DNA of 64,000 nucleotides from Ceratopteris richardii (lineage: Eukaryota; Streptophyta; Polypodiopsida; Polypodiales; Pteridaceae): NCBI GenBank assembly GCA_020310875.1, contig CM035413.1, positions 168,572,496 through 168,636,495 of the forward strand. The letters run 5' to 3'. How positions within the stretch are numbered: the first letter of the stretch is position 1; each line of letters opens with the position of its first letter. Under the pieces are notes generated by a model. It worked only from the letters and a program-made list of their open reading frames with translations. It had not been told where the DNA came from and ran no database searches. Shown piece by piece: positions 39,101 to 47,921 of this stretch. A program made the position numbers and the translations under genes.

Positions 39101-40780
39101 GCAGCTGCAGGAATATATGCAGCTAAGAAGAGACAGAAGGCATACTTTGATGCCCATGTGAAGGATAAAGGCTTGAAAGCAGGAGATCTAGTCTTAGTCT
39201 ATACACTGAAACAACACGCGAGGAAGCTAGAAAAGAGAGGCTACGGACCTATGATCATCAATAGGATCTCCACGAGTGGAGCAGTACAATTAGCCACGTT
39301 AGAGGGTGATGTTCTCCCAAACTATATTAGCGGTTGCAGAGTCAAGTTGTATCAGGAACCCCTCACGGAGGAAATGCTCAGCCGACTCAACACTGCTAAA
39401 AAACGCAAAGAGGAAGAAAAGCGAATTCGAGAAGAAGCTCAAGCAGAAGCTTTAGAACGCATCAGAAGGATGAAATTACGAAGGCAAGGTAGAGATCAGC
39501 CTAGAACAAATGACTGTGCAGATCAAGGATATCCTATGGCCATGTGTGAAGTTGCAGGAACAAGCTCGCATAGGATAATTGATCGACGACCTTTCATAAC
39601 CCTAGATATAGGACAAGGAAAGAGTGCAAGGACCGTAAGAGCCTTGATTGACTCAGGTGCAGCCACTAGTGCTGTTAAATTGTCTTACTGTCAAGAGTTG
39701 CAGTTAACTGTCAATCCTGTGGAAGCGTATCTCATAGGATTGGGAGGCGTGGAAACCCCTTGCATGGGCGAGGTGGAACTTCCCCTCTATATTCATGATG
39801 AGGCTATAACAGTTAAAGTACTAGTGTGTCAAGATGAGGATCTCACTGAACCTCTTGTCTTGGGTCAAGATTGGATCTATGACCAAGCAGTCAACTTAAA
39901 CTTAAGAAGTGGACTTCTTCAGATTTGGGTCAATCATAGTCGAATTACAGTAGAGTTAGATAATGGAGCACTCAAGGAACTAGGAAAGGCACAGACTCCT
40001 GGTCCTTCCAGGAATACACATGAAGATGACTATGTTGTTCTTGTCCAAAACTATGTGTTGCAGAGGAATGATATTCGCAAAGAAGGAGTCAGAGATGCAA
40101 AGGAACTCCCTTCTTTTCCAAGGGCCAGAAGGAGGCAGCAACTAAGGGCAGATCAATCACTAAAGACTCCCCGGACGAGAGACCAAAAGAACGCGCGAAG
40201 TAGAACAACTCAACCGATGAAGCAGATATGGGTACGCAAAGGAGAGCAACCACCAACCTTGCCCCCACAAATTCCATCCATGCAAACCGACCAGGCCAAA
40301 AGACGAAGGAAGCAGCTCAGACAAGCTCAATCACAAGGTATCCAACAAGTTTGGGTGCCTAAGAAGTTAGCTGCAGCTCAACAAGGGCAATTACAGATGT
40401 GGGTACCTAAGAAGCTCCTACATCCACAACAACCTTTGTTCTCCCACATGCAAAATGTTTCAACAAAGAAGCCAAAAAGAGAAAAGGGTAAGAACCACGT
40501 ACAGAGACCAAAGGAAGATCAAATCAGCTCTTCAACATTAGTAAGAAGACATGCAAAAAGGATATGGGTTTGGAAGCCAAAAGTGCAAGTAGTCTCCACC
40601 GAACCAAAGCGTCAACCACACTGGATCCCCCAGTTCAGAAAGCATCCAAAGAGAAAGACGCCTGAAGTGACCTCTACAGTGCCAAATGATGTTCTAAAAT
40701 GGACTCCAATAAGGAGGATCACATCAGTTCGAGACTCAATGGATACCTCCACCAAGGTCGGCATCAGCCTCCACAAATGA
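36182..40780 (+). CDS. Element 3 Pol: RT, RNase H, IN, second protease, basic tail
   Basis: In frame with the preceding part; residues are counted from 36236. RT about 75-260 with VSPIVVVPKKNGKLRVC and active site YVDD (215). RNase H with VDASN (360), TEREGL and TDHQAL (429). Integrase with two H2C2 fingers: AHVGALEQHH...CKECPICC (565-608) and AHQGVAGGH...CDVCQR (692-735). Catalytic D in GIDFVGP (762), D in SDRGTHF (824) and E in NGQAEST (about 860). GYGP motif near 1010. After a charged helix (1050-1090) comes a second retropepsin-like domain: ALIDSGAATSAV (1135) and PLVLGQDWI (1205). The last 200 residues are basic with repeated WV(P/R/W)K motifs. All RT, RNase H and IN catalytic residues are kept. 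Protease after integrase is not the usual Gypsy order. Confidence 0.93.
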   Translation, partial: EAQSGEAYDNKETTKKIVVALEEGEERCTYIGHDLTEEEEHALIALLREYRDVFAWSYKDLKGVDPDICSHTIPMTSDAKPSKQKPYTYNDNYAAKIKEEIDRLVEAGFIYEIEHTEWVSPIVVVPKKNGKLRVCINLKKVNAATIRDNYPLPITEHLLERVAGKEVYSFLDGFSGYNQVAIAPEDQHKTAFATKWGIFAFRVMPFGLTNAPATFQRLMCHVFKEFLRKSLEVYVDDLCAHSNIRQTHIPELRQIFDKCREYQVCLNPEKCVFMVRQGKILGHIVSKNGISTDEEKVRAIAELPRPKNVKEVQAFMGHCGYYRQFIHMYAVIAKPMYGLLTNFEWTDECENSFQELKRRLCSAPILTTPDWNKPFHVHVDASNYAIGCVFAQPTGEGNMDLPIAYASRQLNAAERNYTTTEREGLGMVYAVKKFRHYLLANKFKFFTDHQALLYLVNKPCNTGRLVRWFLLLMEYDFEVVVRKGRTHLRVDHLSRLTSGEAPQGVSDDLPDAYLFNLEVVPQWAKPLVPVLTYGPNHPVVNTRNREVVKAQKYHIMAGSMYKHTDQGILACCVEEDEYAKWLQLAHVGALEQHHSKQWTLQTLRRLGVHWPTMEADVQKLCKECPICCTKPPVEHATLYQVSIVPDWSEPLVSFLRTKTFPSDMTLARKRSLEQEALDYSLIGDNLYKRGKDGYLRLCVHESEYLKILETAHQGVAGGHFGPDRVIKAILFVGFWWPTLHMDAHTYVKRCDVCQRTQYPIRKDEMPLKPMMGGRAFSKWGIDFVGPINPPAKGSHAEYIIVATDYLTKWVEVKATTKNDAQTTAKFLFENVFTRYGLPIELVSDRGTHFLNEVIENLLQEFLVIHKKSAPYHPQANGQAESTNKILCNVLTKLVNTKRSDWDKQLHHAVWAYRVAYKTVLQATPFQMVFGQNAVLPLDFLIPTLRVAQEHEWTGHELSSRIFDLERLGETRLRAAAGIYAAKKRQKAYFDAHVKDKGLKAGDLVLVYTLKQHARKLEKRGYGPMIINRISTSGAVQLATLEGDVLPNYISGCRVKLYQEPLTEEMLSRLNTAKKRKEEEKRIREEAQAEALERIRRMKLRRQGRDQPRTNDCADQGYPMAMCEVAGTSSHRIIDRRPFITLDIGQGKSARTVRALIDSGAATSAVKLSYCQELQLTVNPVEAYLIGLGGVETPCMGEVELPLYIHDEAITVKVLVCQDEDLTEPLVLGQDWIYDQAVNLNLRSGLLQIWVNHSRITVELDNGALKELGKAQTPGPSRNTHEDDYVVLVQNYVLQRNDIRKEGVRDAKELPSFPRARRRQQLRADQSLKTPRTRDQKNARSRTTQPMKQIWVRKGEQPPTLPPQIPSMQTDQAKRRRKQLRQAQSQGIQQVWVPKKLAAAQQGQLQMWVPKKLLHPQQPLFSHMQNVSTKKPKREKGKNHVQRPKEDQISSSTLVRRHAKRIWVWKPKVQVVSTEPKRQPHWIPQFRKHPKRKTPEVTSTVPNDVLKWTPIRRITSVRDSMDTSTKVGISLHK

Positions 40781-41934
40781 CATCAAAAGCCTCGAACGAG
40801 CAACAACCATGTGCTCCTTGCACAACCCTGTCCTTTGCACCATTCAGGTCATGCATTTCCAAAGTATGCATTAATATAGGGCCACATTACACGGCCGTGC
40901 ATAGACACACTTGAGAATCCCACGCACAAGAGCACAGTGACATATGTCAAATATTTCTATTGATACTAACTTTTGTGTTCTTGTTTGGTGATATCCTTTT
41001 CCTATTAAAAAAAAAAATAAAAAAAAAAAAAGGGGGAGAAAGAAAAGCGGGAGAGAGCTTGTTCCCAGGTTTGGTTTATGAAACATGAATGAGTCATGCT
41101 TAGTTGAAGGTGGAACTGTTGATTACTAGGCATTTATCAATTTGGATAGAAGTGTGTCTCGGCCAGCAGTGAGATTATTGCTGCCTTATCTGGAATGAAG
41201 AGCTTGAAGGTCCGCAACTTGAGTGATGCTTAACTACTTCATGTACCAGAGCATCCAAGGAGATATCTGCAAAAGGTAGTTCTGGAGGAGAAGACTCCTG
41301 CATATGAGGAGAAAGGATCCACCACTCAAAAGATCTCATCAGTGGACAATCAACATGGACATTCATCAACAATGTTCCATCCCAAAGGCCGAGTGTACAA
41401 CACGAAGAGACAAACATCCATCAACCTTCTCCATGGTAAGTATCTTTACTCTGGAAACACCATAACCATGATAGTGTAGGAAACCTCTTCGTCAGCATAC
41501 CCTTGAGCACTTAGCTCAAGACCCGCAATTTTTGCACCATACTTCTTCCAATGCATTTTCCAAGTAAGCATGCGTAGGGCTACATTACTAGGCCTTGCAC
41601 AAGGCACATACTTTTTTCAACCCAGGCACGAACACACTTACCCATCATTCATTATGGGTTATGAGTAGTTGGCATGACTGCTCTCAACATCATCTTTGGA
41701 AGAGTTAGCGGACGTCATGGGAACAACATCCATATCTCGGAAGCAAATTGAAGCCAGTAGTTGCTCCAAATCACTCTTGACAACCTCTTTTGAGCAACTT
41801 GCAGTTTTGAAAGCTCACAAAGACACATTCTTGCTGGAATCCAAGGAACCAGCTCATGCAACGGATGGACACCACCTCTCAAGCACTACATAGAACAGCC
41901 CTTCCAACAAGGGTCTGTCAGGGATGACAGACTC
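40781..41934 (+). other. Element 3 3' untranslated region
   Basis: Non-coding, about 1.15 kb. An A-rich then G/A-rich purine tract lies at about 41005-41057 (AAAAAAGGGGGAGAAAGAAA), an additional polypurine-like run far from the LTR. The last 60 bp (ACATAGAACAG...GGTCTGTCAGGG) match the 3' end of ORF3 in the related element at 56870, which suggests element 3 once had, or derives from, an ORF3-bearing relative. Confidence 0.6.
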
Positions 41935-41947
41935 GAGAGGGGGGGAG
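41935..41947 (+). promoter_or_regulatory. Element 3 polypurine tract
   Basis: GAGAGGGGGGGAG directly before the 3' LTR, the plus-strand primer site. Confidence 0.9.
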
Positions 41948-42557
41948 TGTTGAAGCTCAAAGTCAAGGACAAAGCATGGAAGCACATCAAAAGGTGGACA
42001 CACAAGGAAAGGGAGCAAGTAGGGAGCTCCAAGAAGTGTATGTCAAATTTTCAGAAGAATCCCCTACAGAAATAGTGATTTTCATCACTAAAAACCATTG
42101 TAAATACCATTATCTATTTTTAGTAACTCCATTTTGTTCAAGCCGAGGAGTCCTCGAGCTTGAGGAGTATTAGAAGTACCATCGTACCAATTTTCATATT
42201 TTTTAGATCTCGTTTGAGCCCTCAAATAAGCCCTGGAACCTAATTTTTAACTAGGCCGGACACTAGGTCTGAACAGGGCCAAAGCTAGTCAAAAACTATA
42301 AAAGGAGCTAGAGAGCTCATTTTGGAGGTTAGATTGTAATAGAAACAAACTTGTAAGAGCTTTTTGAAGAGTAATCGAAGAACTCCATTGATTCTCTCTC
42401 TTTGTCTTACCGTGTGTGCGCGTGTGCGTGTATGTGTGTGCATGCTTGTGTGCTTCTCACTCACGCACTTGTGCCGCCACTTGCTCGAGGTCTTCATACC
42501 ATCCTCTCGTCTTCCCGGATTGACATTAAAGGAGGTGCTACTCATCACTGAGCTACA
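41948..42557 (+). repeat. Element 3 3' LTR
   Basis: 610 bp, about 98.9% identical to 17203-17812, followed by the target duplication CCATC. Confidence 0.93.
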
Positions 42558-42562
42558 CCATC

Positions 42563-45500
42563 CTTTGAGGCAAATCCTATTTATGGAGAGTATGATATAT
42601 ATATTCTCATCTCGAGTTAAGAATCCCCTCAAATTACAAGAAAGAATAAGCTTTAGGCACTTTCAAAGTAGCCTACTTTTATGATTTTTACATAAATTTC
42701 AGGAGCTATTTTGGATAAATAGCCATTTTGGGAAGGCAAAAAGAGGAGGTATTTTTCATAGTTTTATGGAAAAAACCATGCACACCTATAGTCTAGCATA
42801 TTGACTTCCATGCAAGATCAAGAAATATAAAAGATACCTCAGTTTGATGGGAGTTTGAAGCTCCACAAAACCCCCTTCCATCACAGTTTGACAAAAATTT
42901 CAGCACCTAAATCTGAAAAATTCCCATTTTGGAAGAGGGAAAAAGAGGTGCGATAGTTATGGATGGATGGGAAAAAGTATATATACTGAGAATATGGTGT
43001 ATGGAATTCTTAGGCGAATCATTAGATTCATCAAAATGATAAGTGAAGGAGGAATTTTACTTCCTCAAAGACCCCCTTCCTGCACTTTTTGGAAAATTTC
43101 AGAAATTAATCTTTTGCCAAACTCCACTTGTCGGAGTAAGAAAAAGATCATTTAGAGGCTTCCCATGGATTATTGTATATAATCCAAGAGAAATCCACAT
43201 TTAGAGTGGATTAGAAGCTTGCTAAGAGCTCCCATTTAAGTTTTTGCATAAAAGCAAAATCTTGATTAGGCCTCTTTTGGGGAGCAAATTAGCATGCATG
43301 AAGGGAGGATTTGGAAAGGTAAAAAATGGCTCAAGCATCTTCATATACCACTCTCTGAGGTTATGGAGAGAATTTTAGTATTTTCTTGATGGAAGAATGC
43401 TTTTGGGCATCCCAAAAATCACATTTTCACACTTTTTCCAGCCCCTCCAACAGTCCACTAGTTTTACATGTCCCACTTGGAATGGCCATATCTTGGGCTA
43501 GGAAACTCCAAATTGGACGTGCTATGGCTTGTTTCGAAGAGCACAAGGTCTACTTTTAGTTTATGAGAAAGAATTTTGGAAAGTAAAAATTTTTGCAGGT
43601 CTGAACAGGTCTGAACAGTTTTTGGCGACTACCTTCCGGGAGTCATATCTTTCAAACTGGGAAGGCGATTTGAGTAATTTCACTTCGACCTATTTGCACA
43701 TGCTTTATATTTCAGTTTATGAAAATTTGCAGGTCCTAAAGTGGTTTTTGCAGGTCTAAAGAAGGATTACTAATGCATTTTTGAGCTAAATTTGCATTAT
43801 TTTTGTAATCACCTGACCATGCTTTATGTTTTGAGGAGTGCTCCGATACTTTCGGACACTTCAAAGTGTATGTTAGTACCTGAGGAGGAAGGTGCAGAGG
43901 TCTTGAAGCTTTTCGAGAGCGATTGGATGCATGCAATTCCAAAATCAGACTACTCAGGGACGTATATTTTATGCTTTCTGGCATTTTATTTATGTTATGG
44001 CATGTTCTGTATCTACATGCATGAATGGGATTGCATACATCAAGTGTTGATCATTGTTTAAGCTCTTAAAAGTATGGATCAACATGCAGGAAGTATACCT
44101 TTTGATTGTTTGCAGGAAAGAAGATTACAGAAACCATATGGCTATGCAACACCGGGAATGGTTGCTAGCAAATACTTTTGTGTTTTTGCAGGTTATGGAA
44201 TCCACATATGAGTTTATGGCGTGCATGCCATGGGCCTGTCAAGCCCTATGTTTTTGGGTGGCCTGTGTGCCACTGAGCTATGGTTTAAATTTTTTTTGGA
44301 ATTCCATTTCCTGGGGAAATGCTGTCGAATTTTTTCCTACCGCATGGCGTTATATACACACTTGCCTTTAGGTAAGAATGATATGCCGGTTCTGCAAACA
44401 TCATTAAGGTCTAGGCATGCTTTTAAGCATGTATTCGATGGACTTAGGACCATCATAGTAGTATAGATAAGGCAACTTCAGTAGTAGCGGGATCCCTACA
44501 CATAATCCTTATGGATTTAGACCATAGGATTGCTAAGGGAAGGAGCTACACCTTCACGATTAGTAATGTGCACAAGCAATCCTATAGGTTTTAGGAAGTT
44601 GCATACAGACACGGGAGACACATTTATGATAATCTCCAAGTCCAAGTTAGTGAAGAATTATTTATCTTCACAAGAGTCTCACATGATGATTAGGAGACTA
44701 TGGGGTATCATGATGCATACCCAAAGAGTGACTAGTTTCATTCTTGCACATCACTTGAGCGAGTAGTGAAGCATTTCTGCTACACTACTAAGGAAACCAT
44801 CAAGATGGGATCACAGAGATGGGTTTCATGAGTAGCATCGACGGGTGTGTATGTGATTCGAGTGATGGTTAGGAAGGCCATAGGTATGGCACGAGCTCTA
44901 TCTTATAGAGCATAGATCCCTTAGTAAGGAATAGTTGGGGTACCCAATACATATATATGTATCTCGGGATCTATAGAGAGGTACTTAGACCTAGTCTTTG
45001 TACCTAGGAACAAGTTGGTTTGGAACAAAAGGGGATATCCATTGTCACATTGTTGACTAGAGCCAAACTAACTTGTTCGAGGACATGGGACTCATTTGAG
45101 TCCACTGACATGATTTTAGCATATGGGATTCATTAGACTCCACCTATATATTCCATATATATATAATGGAATATATATTCGGTTTAGTGTAGGTATGACA
45201 CCGTGAATTGGAAGAAGTTTTCACTGGTATGGGACGGTGGAAATAACTTCCCTTTGAGCACTCTTCTTCTATGGCCAGGAAGAAAAGGACTCATCATTCA
45301 TGGCATCATGTCTCACTAGATCAGAGGAGATTTTTTTTTTAGTAGACATCTCCTACTAGGATTGGGAGTTATCCTTCACAGTATGGGGAAGATTTATTCT
45401 TCCAGTAGAGAATGTGATAGGTGATTTTATCACCATTGGTATCACATACTCATTTTTTAGTCTTTCAGGAAGGATAATTTCATCAGTTTGATTGGATCAT

Positions 45501-47235
45501 ATAGATCCATGCACAGAGTATGGTTGGCAGAGATAGTTCTTTATTATGGATACACATGTGTTTACGGTATCATGTCATATCATTGCTGACCATTTTAGTA
45601 GAGGGCTTTCACCCTTATTAGGAATTTATTTTCTCCACTCTTCATTACATACACCTTCATTGGTTAGGGGAGATATGTTCTTCATCTTCATAGGAAGATG
45701 TGTAATGAAGGATTATGCATTACATATGGAAGAGAGGACTAAATAAATTCATCAGTTTCTCTTTTAAGAAAAGGAGAAAGTGGGAATTAGGTAAAGATCA
45801 AGAAGAGATCTCACTTTAGCTCAGTGGTCTCACTTTAGCTCCTGTTCTTTGAGAGAAGAAGAAGGAAAGGAAAAATATGATTTCTTCATAGAAGAAGAAT
45901 AGAGCATATTTTCCTTTGGACAGAAGAGGTGTTTAGAAAACATCTCTTAGTTTATATTTCAGAACCAATTCGTTTACTCTACTTGTCAATATAATTTCCT
46001 TCATATGGGAGTATGATTCTCCATTATTTTGGAAGGAAAAACATTGAGAACTTATGTTATGTTCTCAATCATGGATGAGTAGAGCTAACGGATTCAAAAG
46101 AATCTCTTCCAAAAGGAAAGGGAAAGTGGAATAGATTCCACTACCAGAGCTCTTTTCCTTAGAGGAGATTACAGAGAGAGATAGAGAGAGAGTTTCACTT
46201 TCTCATTTCAGTTGTCTAGATAGAAGTGGCACTCTTCTATCAAAGGCAAGAGGGAGATCAGTTAATCATGATGGTTAGATTGAGTCTCACTTGTAAACTC
46301 TAGAGAGAAGCAGTTATGCTATTTTCAGTGATGGTCCTTGACTAGATGAGATAATCTAGTTATTGACATTAGTTAGACTAGGAGTAGATTGATGATACTT
46401 CTCTTTTGAGTTTCTAGGAGATAGGGATGTATCTAACCTATTATAGTACCAAACTCTTAGTTGGTGTTACATCATGAATATGATGGGTAAACATCAGTTA
46501 GGAGGATGGGTACTTAGGGATCATCTGAATCTCAAAGGGAATGCTTTTTGCATTCATATGGCAAACTACAGGGAAGAGAAATATTACAGTTTGCACTAGT
46601 GCCAATAGATGCTCTTCCAATAGAACTTAGTCCAAAATGTAAAGAATGACAAACCACAGACTTCTTGGTTGGTGAAATGTAGAGATTGCATTTTACTATC
46701 GTGAGCTAGAGGATGGATTTGCATAGTTCACAAGGTAGTTTAGATTAAACTATTATTTGTGATTACACTCAAGATTAGGAAGACCTAGAGTGGGATGAGG
46801 GCAATCTATCATTTAGTTTTAGATGGGTTTGCAGTCACTTGTTATGGGACTTTGTTCAATATTTTAGAGGATTATATGGTTTATTATCTCCATTGTCATA
46901 TGGTCAAGCTTATAAGTTTGACACCCTTACACTTGCTTTACATGCTATTACTCCATGGAGTATACATCATATGGACTTAGGTCATTTGGATGCTCTTGTA
47001 GGTCATGGGAGTGATAGTTTGGAAAGTGGAGTATATATGGGAGATAGTAAGCACCACTCAGACGGTTTCCCACCTTTGAGATGATCTCATATGAGACTTC
47101 TTAAAGGGAAGGATATGGGGAAACAACACACAGAGATGACCATGTACATAGAGTACATGGGGTTCAGGGGAGACCGAGCACTTTCTTCTACCATTACGGA
47201 CATTTCATCTACATTTTCGAGGACGAAAATGCTTT
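42563..47235 (+). other. Element 2 interior, right part, non-coding
   Basis: About 4.7 kb with no pol motif on either strand. It has diverged repeats (CCCCCTTCC..CAC..TTT..AAAATTTCAG near 42870 and 43070), several pyrimidine-CAG sites (43601, 43735, 44113, 44187) and an AT palindrome (ATATATTCCAT...ATGGAATATAT, about 45146-45180). The final about 60 bp read CATTTTCGAGGACGAAAAT-like, as at the end of Gypsy interiors. The function of the long non-coding body is unknown; packaging is the usual suggestion for LARDs. Confidence 0.5.
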
Positions 47236-47325
47236 CAAGGGGAAGGAAATGTCACATGATGTATATATGGGGGTCTTATAGAGCATGCCACATGGCATGA
47301 GTTTGGGATGGACTCCACATTATGG
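47236..47325 (+). repeat. Element 2 polypurine tract and truncated 3' LTR
   Basis: CAAGGGGAAGGAAA (47236-47249), then TGTCACATG (47250) to ATTATGG (47325), 76 bp matching the 5' LTR start. The following sequence is element 1 leader, so the remaining about 146 bp and the target duplication were lost. Confidence 0.8.
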
Positions 47326-47406
47326 AGACGGAGATGGAGATGGAAATGGAATCAGAATTCAGAATCGCGAACAGAGAACAGAACCCTCTGTATTGACGCG
47401 TGCAGA

Positions 47407-47418
47407 GCTCTGATACCA
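47407..47418 (-). promoter_or_regulatory. Element 1 primer binding site
   Basis: On minus TGGTATCAGAGC, complementary to initiator Met tRNA, one base inside the LTR that ends at 47420. Confidence 0.88.
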
Positions 47419-47419
47419 C

Positions 47420-47916
47420 TGTTGTCAGGATCTTGCTCACGCGCATACAGAGATTACGGACGCAAAAAAACACACAGAAAATAGAGGCAACAAGAGACGA
47501 GACCGAACGCAAGATTGGGTGCAATCTCCCCCCATGTACTTTGTTTCGACAGTCCATAGAGTGCATGTATTTATAGGAATTTTGATTACGTCGAAAAGAG
47601 TGGTTACAAGAGGGCGGCTTCGAAAAGTAGGCGTGAAACTAAAAGTTGATAACTTTTACAGAAAGCCATTGCTTTCAATAACAGAAACTGCGGTCTTCAA
47701 TGACCCTTATTCTAACCATTACTTTTCTAACAATAGAACCTTCTACGCAGGTTTATTTACAAGCTAAATAATAATTATTCCGATTATTGATGTTCGCCCT
47801 TTCACGCCTTGCACGCTCCTCACGAACCTTTAGCTGCTATAACAGAAACATCAGAAACATATTAATACATTGATAATATAACACTTTAACAATGCATTGT
47901 TCAATAATATACAACA
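47420..47916 (-). repeat. Element 1 LTR, 5' copy
   Basis: 497 bp; differs from 15052-15548 at about 10 positions, mostly transitions. Flanked on the right by ACATG, the second copy of the imperfect target duplication. Confidence 0.92.
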
Positions 47917-47921
47917 ACATG

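Larger units (their letters stand above)
17203..42557 (+). mobile_element. Element 3: large Gypsy retrotransposon with extra protease
   Basis: LTRs 17203-17812 and 41948-42557 are 610 bp each and differ at about 7 sites. Target duplication CCATC is perfect (17198-17202, 42558-42562). PBS of Asp-tRNA type at 17821. Polypurine tract directly before the 3' LTR. Without element 4 it is about 14.0 kb: a 2-kb leader, one gag-pol frame of 3187 codons with a single TGA, and a 1.2-kb 3' region. Order gag-PR-RT-RNase H-IN is Ty3/Gypsy; the Asp PBS and large size suggest the Tat/Athila side. It is interrupted in PR by element 4 and so is now inactive. Confidence 0.93.
16427..47325 (+). mobile_element. 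Element 2: LARD-like non-coding LTR element
   Basis: Plus-strand element inserted in element 1. The 5' LTR starts at 16427 (TGTCACATGATG) and a PBS of Met type (TGGTATCAGAGC) lies at 16651-16662. The 3' LTR starts at 47250 with the same sequence, directly after the polypurine tract CAAGGGGAAGGAAA (47236-47249), and is cut after 76 bp. The interior, about 5.2 kb when element 3 is removed (16663-17202 and 42563-47235), has no pol motifs. Its last codons, FEDENAFKG-like in plus frame near 47215-47240, resemble the tail of Gypsy elements. This fits a large retrotransposon derivative driven by another element's enzymes. Confidence 0.7.
15052..47916 (-). mobile_element. Element 1: non-autonomous LTR element with gag-like fragment
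   Basis: Outer element of the nest, minus strand. LTRs 15052-15548 and 47420-47916 are both 497 bp, run TGTTG...CAACA on minus and differ at about 10 positions. The PBS is TGGTATCAGAGC (initiator Met tRNA) on minus at 47418-47407. Its own interior is only about 970 bp (47419-47326 and 16426-15549). It holds a leader, a gag-like fragment and a small minisatellite; the rest of the span is later insertions. No pol is present. It resembles the TR-GAG class of gag-only non-autonomous elements, but the gag here is partial, so the class is inferred. Confidence 0.8.

Noticed and set aside
43529-44466. Several 70-105-residue plus frames in element 2
   Set aside because: No recognisable motifs, overlapping in different frames, and AT-rich composition like the surrounding non-coding DNA.
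45140-45185. AT-rich palindrome as a possible origin or MITE
   Set aside because: Short, simple AT sequence inside non-coding element 2; no target duplication or related copy was seen.
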